Shown here: piece by piece, positions 55,524 to 64,000 of the stretch
Numbering within the stretch: position 1 is the stretch's first letter
Layout: each line of letters starts with the position of its first letter
Assembly: GCA_963693305.1 (NCBI GenBank)
Contig: OY855915.1
Coordinates: forward strand, 8,383,607 to 8,447,606
Length of the DNA stretch: 64,000 nucleotides
DNA from: Meandrina meandrites
Taxonomy: Eukaryota; Cnidaria; Anthozoa; Scleractinia; Meandrinidae
Reading direction: 5' to 3'
The notes under the pieces: generated by a model
What the model saw: the letters and a program-made list of their open reading frames with translations, nothing else
The model's database searches: none
Told to the model about the DNA's origin: nothing
Position numbers and translations under genes: made by a program

Positions 55524-58500
55524 CTGCAAACAAAAAATCAAGTTAGTGCAAATATAAAACCTGGGCAAGCTTAATATTGGACGATTGCATTCAACAGAAG
55601 CACAGACATTAAAAAGGAAGAGAGGCAAACCTCTGTCTACATCAGAACAACGGCTAGAACAACAGCTGTATACGAATAAGCCTTCTACTGTAAAATTTCA
55701 AACATTTTGCCTTATCCTTCTAGAAACAAACCGAACAAGAGATTTAAGAGGAATCAGTATTTCTATTCATTCTCATTTAAATACTCTCTTTTCCCATACG
55801 AATATGTTTTATAGAGGGGTTTTCTTTTCAACGGTAGCCTGAGTAGTTTTGCCCTCTTCTCAGAACTCGACTTGAACCTACAATCATGGACAAAACTGTT
55901 GAGCCACTTTACCAAATTTCCACTTATCCAGGGTACCATAACTAATGTTTTCAACCCCCCTCCCCCATTTCAATGTTGTCAATGTTTTTACATGGTCAAA
56001 ACAAAGTCGGGTGAATTGCAAACCCCAGGAAACAACATTGAGCGGGGGGAGAGGGGGATTAAATATTCTCTACCCGCTTGTAAGTCAAGACATTCGCGAA
56101 AAATGTGTGATATTCGTTTGCTTCAACTACTTTTGTCCATGATTTTAGGTACATGTAGACATGTAGTGTTCCTCGCTCAACACCACCTTCGTTGGGAGGT
56201 GACCATGGATGATAACTGGAATGCCAAAACAACTGGAAACCAAGTATGAAACACTACTAGTTAAAAAGGCGCCTCACCTCTTCTTCCAGACATGACTCTG
56301 AAAATTGAAGGATGACATTGGTGAACTGTTCATCTTCCGTTAAATCTATTGAATCGTTTGTTAGTTTTGGTATAAACTGGGGTTCCAGATCGGACATTTC
56401 ATCCGATAAGGAATTTTGCGGGGATAGATGTTTACTCTCGCATGAGCTTTCCGAATTAGAGGTCCATCGTTTTCTCCGTTTTGCTTTCCTTCCTGGAATA
56501 CTAATAGGGGACCCTGCTGTGTAGGGACACTCATCGCAGGTGCGCTTACATGCTGCCAGATCATGGTCACTGTCACTACAACTACAAGGGACCATTTCGC
56601 CTGTACAGGTCCATGAATGGCCTTGCGGAGAACCGTTAACACAAGTTCTCTTTTTGTGTCCCAGAGTGGGGTCCTTAACGGTCACAAATTCATCTTTATC
56701 CTGAGACCCAGCTTCTGGTGCCCCTGGTGATCTGCGACGTTTGGATTTGCTCAGACAACTGCGACTTCTTTTCATCTTTCTTGCGTAGCTTTGTCTTTGT
56801 TGATCTTCACTGTCAGCTTCCTGAGGCCAGAAAGTGCGCTCTGTTGGGCTGCTAGAACTACTAGAGGTGTTGGGACTAGAGTCAAAGAAAACAATAAATG
56901 TACAAGATAAACAACATTAGCCAAAACGTCTGTTCCCGAGTTTAAGTCCAGTACCTGCTCAATATTAAAGACTATCAAAAGATGAAAAAGTGAGTGGAAA
57001 ACAAGGAAATGCAGAAGGAAATTGGCGCAATATTTTTCTTGCACTTTATTTTTACGTCTTATATGCTACCCATTTCACTGATTAACAGATGCCACCCCAT
57101 GCTATATTGTTGCCAAGTGTGTTCAAATACTGAACTTGATTCCACCCTGATCTTCGATTAACCTGGCCTGGGAACGCAGACGTATTTCCGGCTGTCGCTT
57201 GTGTGGCGCGTTATTTTTCGGCGGAAACAAGCGACAGCCAGAAATACGCCTGCGTTCGCATGCTTCGTTCAACCCTTCCTCCCTTCGCTCCACTTACTCA
57301 CCACTGTCTTTCTCTCCATCCCTCCCCCTATACTCTTCCCCCTTCTCCCTACATCCCTTCCTCCATCCTTCTTCCTTCCTCCATCTCTCCACTTTCTCTT
57401 ACTCACCAACTTGAAGATGAGAGTTTCCTGACAGGCTGATTTGATAACACATTCTCCACAGCAGAAGCGGGCGGTTTCAGCTCTGACTTAATTACCCTCT
57501 TTTTGCTGTTTATAAGCTTCAGTTGGCGCTCACGCCTATGGGAAGAAATCAGGAACAATCACAACTTAACTGGCTTGATCTCCACAAACAATATCAAAGT
57601 TCATAGGACTGCAATGCGTGCAGAGAGCTGAGTATTTTACCTGAACACATTTCTCATTAGCAAGAAAACACAACTTGTATACACAGCTCGAAGCACTTAT
57701 ACTGCCTTTGTTTGTTTGTTACCTTAGAAGTTCTTTTTCTCGTGCTTCCAAATGCTGCATGCATTCATTCAGTTCCTGGTACAAATTGTTGGCTCTCTCC
57801 AGCTTCTGCTCATAGTGAACCCTGATGTCCCTTGCGTGTCTGAAATCAAATGACATCTTAACTGTGCAGGCTTTGAACGATGTTTGATGTGGTATAGGTT
57901 ACCAAACCAATGTAGCAGCCAAATTGTTAAGACTAGACAAGGGTCATGTGAACCCAGCTGGTTCGCAAGGCATAAATAAATTAGTGTATTGCTATTCCCC
58001 TTAGGTGGGACAGTAGGGGCATCAGGAGCACCCCTGGGATTCATTAATTTTATACTCCTGGGTGCAGAGGTACTGTTGAGAGTCCTACCCAAAAGCACTA
58101 CCCAGTCTGGCCCTAGCCAGCGCATAAAAACTGGTATTCACAATATTAAAGGAAGCATGCAGTTTGCACTAACTGTTATGTTAATCTACCATGTCTCCTA
58201 CCTTCATCTCCATACATGTGTGCTACCTTCTACTTTCTAGCTTCTTGTATTATTAAAAGTTACCTCAGTTCTTCTTTCCTTCTCCTAATGAGTTCCTCAT
58301 CAAGTTGTTGAAGTTGATGAAGGTTCTGCATGTGTGCACTACTCCTATTCTTCATCTTCTGGAACTCTTCCTTGATTTCTCCTCTCCATGTTATCTTTAA
58401 AAACAGATGTTTTGAATAAATAAATGTTTCGATGACACAGAGCCAGTAAGCTTTCATTTCTGACTAGTGTCATGTGCACTGCAGGCCTAAATTGATGGGT

Positions 58501-60388
58501 ACAACCTGACCTTAGTGTGACAAACTACGTGTGCCTTACACCAGGCTTTTAGATTTTCGATGGCCTGTTTTGGGCAGCAATTTATGAACTTCTGTGCTTA
58601 ATGTAACAAAACAGTGTGTATAAAAAAAAGACTCACATTTCTTTTTGCTCTCAAGGGTCGTTTTAGTCTTGCTGGCATGTTTTTCTTCTCTATTTACATT
58701 TTTAGCGAGTTTCCTTACTGTTTTGTTCACATGAATCAAAGTTGAGCAAAGCGATTTCACAAGCAAAGCTGCATGTCCCCAGACCCCACTAAGGCCACAA
58801 AAATAAAAATTTGGTCACCCACTTTCAAAATCCAAAAAATACAGTATGAAGCGAGAAGACAAGGTTATTACAATATGTACATAGATCCTTAATAATTAAC
58901 ACATATTTTACTCTGGAACCAACTTGTAACAGCAAGCAAACTGTCTGAGGGATATAATAACTGAATACAAGTTACATGTACATTCACCAAACAATTTAGC
59001 TTTTGCTTGAGCACTATCTAACCTGCTTGTTTAGGTAAATTTCTTGTGGTGTTTTAAGAACATCTCCTGCAGCAATCTCCACATGTAGAAGCACTTGATG
59101 GAATGATGGTCGATTCTTTGGTTTGCTATTCCTAGAGAAAAAACAAAACAAAACAAAATTATTTTGTTTGCATGACCATGTTACTTATTTTTATCAGACA
59201 GTAATATAACAAAGAGCGGCCAATTCTCTCGCTTTAGGTAATCAATGGGATTGATGAAAAATCTCCTGGATATAATTTGCCGAAATATATTGCTGAAATA
59301 TATTCAATTATGAAATTATCATCAACATTACCAGCAAAGTTTCATAAGCAGTTTAAAGCCCTCTGGACATGTAGTTGGTACTGGAAGATGTAAACTGTTG
59401 CTACCAACACCCCAAATAATGGCAGATGAATCTACATCCTATGGTACAGACACAATATACAAGGAAAACAGTCAGTTTTAAGGAGTGTACATGTACATGT
59501 ACATGTACCAGTAAATCAAGTCTGAATTAGCTATCTACATCCTATGGTACATATTTTAAACAACATACAAGAAAAACAGTCAGTTAATCATGGATACACT
59601 GGTAATTAAATCAAGTCTGAATAAGCTTTCACAGAAAATGATTATTTGTGACAAAGAAAGCACATGTTAAACCTGTCCACATCAGTGAGATGACCATAAA
59701 GGAGGGGCGTTGGTGTATTTTTGGTTTTGTGCATTAATTTAGCCATTTTCAGCCCATATTTGTCAGTATTTTCGGGTTTTGAAAATTTGGGTGACTGTGT
59801 CAATGGTTTTCGGTTTTGATCAAAATTGATTGCAGTTTTGTATAATAATTATTTTTGAATTGCGGTCACTTCGCTCCATGGTCAGATAGCTCCCAGTTAG
59901 ATCATTCCCAACCAAAGTCAGATTGCTCCCAACCAAGCCACACTTTTCTGACTAAGAATGAGAAATATTCTTGGTCGTTTATTTTGGAGCGAACTCGGTC
60001 GTACTTACTTACACTTTACTGAACATGGAGCAAAGTCACTTAAACAAGTTTTTGAGCGATATGACTTTTTCGATGGTGCGATCAGACTTTGGTTGGGAGC
60101 AATCTAACTAGGAGCAATCTCAACATGGAGCAAAGTGACTGGATACCATGATGTTTTGGGCAGTTTTGCGGTTTCTATTAAAGATCAAACTGCCTCCCTT
60201 AATTTCCAATTGCCAATTGCCAATTTTTGGTATGTATGAATGGATGGTCTGTATAAAATATTTACACATGGTCAATAAATTATTGTTAATGGCAGCCGGC
60301 CTAAACAGTGTGACAGTATTGGGTGCATGAGTGTTTGGAAGTGTCACAATGTTAAATGAAAATTCTACTTTAAATGACTGACTTGAGA

Positions 60389-60457
<69 letters not shown>

Positions 60458-63400
60458 CATTATTATTACATATATTATTTATAAAAATTTTACACCTACC
60501 CTGTATGGCATTTCCCCTGTGAGGAGTTCCCACAAAAGAACACCAAATGACCTGAGTTTACGCAAACAAACAACTACCATAAGCTAATGGAAGGACTGTA
60601 AAGGGCATAAAAAATAAGTCCTAAGGTATCTCTGTTATTATAAATAATTTTATTAGCCTCAAGCAACACACAAATCTTACCAAACATCAACCTTCTCAGA
60701 GCAAGGTTCATTCCTAATAACTTCAGGCGCCATCCAAGCAACAGTTCCAGCAAATGTCATCTTAGCACTCTTCTCACTAAACTCCTTACATGTGCCAAAG
60801 TCAGATATTTTAAGCAAGTCATCCACTCCAACAAGGACACTGTCATGAACAAATTCATAAAATAATGAAGCTATTATTAAATTTGTTTACTAATACCTAT
60901 TAACATATTACATACTTTGCGATTGAGTTGGTCAGCACTTGAAAGGAGACCACAAGCTGCAAGCTTACTAAAGAAATGCCACACAAAGCCGGATTGTTTG
61001 ATTTATGAGATGCTATACGTGTGAATCAGGAACTTAAGGTTATTGCCCCGTATTGCATTGCGCATCCTTACTGCACAGAATTTTACGTGTAATTAGCGTG
61101 CGCACATAAACAAAATGGCCGCTTTTTTCTATGCAACTTAGTCCGCGAGAGAAAGAAACTGTCGCTTTCTCATTAACGAGTATGGTGACCTATCAATTTT
61201 TTCACGTATTTTGGGTGTAACGATCAAATTCGTTCTAGGAAATGAATACAGATCAATTTCTATGTTTGAAAAAAAGATTATCACCAGAAACGTGTACTTT
61301 GCCAGTACTCGCAAAGGAATTATTAAGGAATTATGTGGTATATACAAGGTCTTCCTGTTCCTAAATGAACATGGTGACCCCCCTTTTTTATTTCAAAATT
61401 TAAGTTCCCTTAAGGAAATCAACCAGTAGGCAAAGTTTGGTTGGAAATCTATGTTCAGTTCTATTTCGGGGGAATGACCTTAAAACCAAAACTTATCACC
61501 CAATTGGACTATGTCCGTGCTACATGTAAACTGTTTACATAATAATTGATAAGTAAACAGATCTTCACACCATAAATATTTTTGTTCTATTCTCCTTATA
61601 TATAGCTTCAACTTTGCAATCTAATTTTAATTAACTTGATAATGATGACATGGAGTCAATGAAACGTCGCTGTTTTTTATCGTTAAATAGCTATTAAAAC
61701 AAAAAAAAACATAATTAAATTCAGAATTGTGACAAGAATTGATACTGTGGTGGCAAGACCTGAGAGAAGTAAATTTTTCAAAGAAGATTTGTAGCCTAAC
61801 GACTCTATGCATAGCTCTAACTGAGTAGAGAACACATCAAATTCTATGAAACTCACTTGGGTGACTTCAAATCCCTGTGAATAATTTTGTGAAGATGTAG
61901 ATAATGCATTCCATCTGCAATCTGCTTCGACCACTTTATAAGTAAGGAAGGTGTGATTTGTCGGCCATTGCGTAAAACTTCATATAGCTGTCCATTTGGG
62001 CAGAACTCCATGATTATACAGTGAACTGGTGCCTGATTGCATATCCCTCTGAAATGACAAAAAAGGTTTGTTGTTTAAAATAGTAGCTGTGAGAATAAAA
62101 AAGCCTCCAAAAGATTGATCCACTTTGGAGAGGTGTCCAAACCAAAAGGTTAAAAAATGCAGTGTTCTATATTTAAGTGAATGGGCCCATGTAATTCTTA
62201 ATTTTTAGGATAGTAGGTCCACATCAGCCCTTTGGCTGCCTTTTACTCAACCTACTCATCAAATAAAGTATGTATGTATGGCTTAAGTACCTGCCAACAG
62301 GTGTACGGCCAGGTCAAGTGTCCATTATAGCGGAGGTTCAAATTTCATTAGTGAAAAGTTATATAAATGTTTAGTTAGTTGACAAAACTGGCTAAACAAA
62401 ACAACATACACAGGAAGATTAGAATCAATGTAGCCCAGTTTTGGGGAAAAAAATCTGTCAAGACAGCAAGTCGGTGTCCAAACAGGGTACAGAATTCAGA
62501 ATTTTTCTTCCAAATAATTTTATCACTTATTAGAATCACATTCTTCTTCACATAATTTTGAACCAAGCTTGACTCCGCAATTTGAATTTACTCATCATCA
62601 AATATTAACCCTGGCAGTATGTGGGAACTTTATTACATTTGTGGTCCAAGTAGATTGCCATACACAGCATTTAAAATTATTCTCATAATAAGAACTTTAA
62701 TATGTTCATCCCCTTTTTTTTCCAACAGTATTAGCAACAAGCAAAGTGCTTTTGTGTACCTGCAGTTCTGAAGTGTCTTGTCAATGTTGAATAAGGGTTA
62801 AGGGATGGGAATCATTTTCAACAATGAATTGTTTCAACAGTGATGGGTGGAGAAGAGTCCTTCAAAAACTACAGGTCTCAGTATTTTAGTCAAATTTCAA
62901 GGGCTCTCTGTTCTAAATTTTTTACCAACACCTGCATCGCAGAGGCTAGCAGGGAAGGTGTCTTGATTTCTATTGTGAGGATAAGAAAGTCACAGGCTTG
63001 CTGAAATTCTAGAATTTACAATGACCAAGACTGTACCATAAATGTGTTTTCCTGTGCCTCAATGGAAGAGGTCACAACAGTAAACATAGAGAAAATAAAT
63101 TTCATGTATAGCAACAATCAATATAATTTATTCATATAATTTATAACCCACTAAAACAATTCTCTTAAATTTTTCTTAGCCTTGAAAAACCTTGGCAACA
63201 TTAACCCACACTGTAAAGTTTGAAGATATACCATCTGGCTGACGCTAACTAAAAAAAATAAATTTTAATTCCATTTCGTTGTGACCGAGGGTACCAGTTA
63301 TGTCTACCCTCCCATTGATCAATATTTCTCTACATCAAAGTAAAGAAACAAATATAATGATCTAACCTGAATTTGACAATATTTGGATGATTCATGTTCC

Positions 63401-63806
63401 TCAAGTGTTTTATATCGGTGTCTGCTTCACGGCGGACTTTTTTTACAGCGACTTGCTGGCCACCATATTGTCCCAGAAACACTGCTCCCTGAGCCCCGGA
63501 GCCCAACCATTCTAACTCGCAAATTTCGTCGAATGGGATAATCCATGGATCGGACTTCTGCTCTTTCGAAGCCTTACCCAGAATCGTCCACACGGGCCTT
63601 AAACACCCTAATAAACGCTGTAAAAGACCGCTAAGCGAGGTCGAATTTGACGAATAATCTTTGCTCGAAGATGCTTGACTTTCGCCGTCCGGGTTAGCCA
63701 AGAAATCTCCCGCAGTTTTTGACTTGCTCCCCGGGGAAAGCCCGCCATTTTTCTCCAGCGAATTGACTTCCTCCTTTCGCGTGGAGTCGTCGTCTTTAAC
63801 GTTCAT
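55446..63806 (-). CDS. Dual-leucine-zipper MAP3K (MAP3K12/13, DLK/LZK family)
   Basis: Minus-strand exons: 63806-63367, 62048-61857, 60839-60681, 60551-60500, 59438-59332, 59131-59023, 58394-58264, 57839-57723, 57535-57407, 56875-56278, 55523-55446; all GT-AG and in phase, 703 aa. If the last intron is retained the stop is at 56257 and the protein has 684 aa. N-terminal 90 residues are Ser-rich; kinase domain about 93-345 with GSGAQGAVF (102-110), K122, HRD (204-206), DFG (224-226) and MAPE; DLK-specific [20 protein letters not shown]; leucine zippers about 365-450; basic and Ser-rich C-terminus with a hexapeptide-like SDEMSD (636-641). These kinases act in axons upstream of MKK4/7, JNK and p38 after injury. 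Shorter than vertebrate DLK (859 aa). Family assignment is firm; 12 versus 13 is not meaningful in a cnidarian. Confidence 0.95.
56257..58394 (-). CDS. DLK leucine zippers and C-terminal exons (7-10)
   Basis: Exons 7-9 (58394-58264, 57839-57723, 57535-57407) encode two coiled-coil segments (for example [18 protein letters not shown] and [18 protein letters not shown]) that mediate dimerisation and activation in DLK kinases. Exon 10 from 56875 encodes basic ([15 protein letters not shown]) and Ser/acidic stretches, a Cys-rich patch (SCSDSD to CDECPYT) and SDEMSD. It can end at a donor at 56278 or read on six codons (VRRLFN) to a stop at 56257. Confidence 0.9.
57172..57257. repeat. Foldback in DLK intron 9
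   Basis: Arms GAACGCAG.CGTATTTC.GG and CTGTCGCTTGT with their reverse complements around a loop of about 20 bases. A pyrimidine-rich TCC/CTT stretch follows at 57270-57400, which may serve as the long polypyrimidine neighbourhood of exon 9's donor side. Confidence 0.85.
59023..63806 (-). CDS. DLK kinase domain exons (1-6)
   Basis: Exon 1 (63806-63367) carries the N-terminus, glycine loop and Lys; exon 2 (62048-61857) the hinge ([15 protein letters not shown]) and HRDLKSPN; exon 3 (60839-60681) DFGTCKEF and [10 protein letters not shown]; exon 4 (60551-60500) [17 protein letters not shown]; exon 5 (59438-59332) the DLK signature [12 protein letters not shown]; exon 6 (59131-59023) [15 protein letters not shown]. 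Every catalytic residue of an active kinase is present. The intron between exons 1 and 2 is 1.3 kb. Confidence 0.95.
59864..60140. mobile_element. MITE with ~65-bp inverted ends in DLK intron 4
   Basis: Left end GGTCACTTCGCTCCATGGTC and right end its inverted counterpart (CAGTCACTTTGCTCCATGTT on the minus strand). Both continue with TTAGAT, GCTCCCAACCAAAGTC. The middle has no coding frame. Target duplication not clear. Confidence 0.8.
60391..60468 (+). repeat. (ATT)n microsatellite
   Basis: About 23 ATT repeats ending with one ATC interruption and ATTATTAC. An asparagine-run open frame on the minus strand is produced by it. In DLK intron 4, about 30 bases from exon 4's donor. Confidence 0.95.
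60840..61856. other. DLK intron 2; no gene seen
   Basis: About 1 kb between exons 2 and 3. The sequence is AT-rich with small open frames on both strands (for example 61138-61347 and 61211-61429, overlapping antisense) and no recognised repeat or domain. Confidence 0.6.
62049..63366. other. DLK intron 1; no gene seen
   Basis: About 1.3 kb of AT-rich sequence between the N-terminal and hinge exons. No repeats with clear ends and no supported exon; short (TATG)n near 62267. Confidence 0.6.
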
Positions 63807-64000
63807 ACTTCACTTCTTTAACACCACCAGTTAGCCATCCTCGCCTCTCTCTCACTGTCCTTTGTCGACAAGCTTAAACACGTTTCATATCAACTGAGTT
63901 TATGTTCGCTCGTCCATACAAGAACTTGTGGCGGCGATAAAATTTCATTTTCTACCGGAAAAATTAAGATGACGCTTGAAATCACACAATCTACGCCAGT
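63807..64000 (-). other. 5'UTR and promoter side of the DLK gene
   Basis: Upstream of the start codon at 63804-63806. The stretch is moderately GC-rich near the gene (63840-63925) and has no in-frame Met directly before the chosen one. No TATA box can be assigned. The window ends here. Confidence 0.4.

Noticed and set aside
57199..57439. Three overlapping plus-strand Ser/Pro/Leu-rich frames
   Set aside because: They cross a foldback and a pyrimidine-rich stretch in a DLK intron; no coding evidence.
60120..60533. 137-codon minus-strand frame with a long Asn run
   Set aside because: Translation of the (ATT)n microsatellite in a DLK intron.

Overview
The window reads as nuclear DNA of an animal, most likely a cnidarian and probably an anthozoan such as a stony coral. 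This is inferred from AT-rich, intron-rich genes with short GT-AG exons, a TRIM-NHL duplicate pair, a MANSC/SEA/GAIN surface protein, a DLK-type kinase, tRNA-derived SINEs and many foldback (palindromic) repeats. No prokaryotic organisation is visible, and the species cannot be fixed from sequence alone.

Left half (about 1-33,900) is an old tandem segmental duplication. Unit A (about 160-13,715) and unit B (about 16,505-33,905) carry the same series of landmarks: a TRIM-NHL gene on the minus strand with its 3' flank and upstream region, then a short plus-strand block containing the first exon of a second gene. In unit A the TRIM gene (800-3005) has an in-frame stop and a one-base frameshift, and the second gene has lost its promoter and start codon. 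In unit B the TRIM-NHL gene (29003-31213, 736 aa) is intact, and the second gene keeps an X-box-like promoter motif (33424-33436) and an open first exon (33514-33684). Unit A has gained an uninterrupted non-LTR retrotransposon ORF (4451-8098) and several foldbacks. Unit B has been split by an 11.7-kb terminal-inverted-repeat element (16584-28275) that contains tandem arrays, nested MITEs and a decayed transposase exon; unit A shows the corresponding empty site.

Right half holds two multi-exon genes whose exons could be assembled by hand with consistent splice phases. On the plus strand, 34114-51167 (22 exons, 1671 aa in this model) encodes a type I membrane protein: signal peptide, three MANSC-like eight-cysteine domains, a tiny Gly-X-Y exon, a SEA domain, an HRM-like domain, a long Gln/Asn/Pro-rich low-complexity segment, GAIN and GPS, then a single transmembrane helix and an Arg/Ser-rich tail. 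It looks like an adhesion-GPCR ectodomain placed on a one-pass membrane anchor. On the minus strand, 63806-55446 (11 exons, 703 or 684 aa) encodes a dual-leucine-zipper MAP3K of the MAP3K12/13 (DLK/LZK, DLK-1, Wallenda) family, with two possible C-termini depending on whether the last intron is removed.

The stretch 51168-55445 between these genes is gene-free and full of SINEs, a G+C-homopolymer-associated repeat, a degenerate minisatellite and a 335-bp foldback. All gene models are hand-read from the genomic sequence; no alignment, transcript or database search was available.
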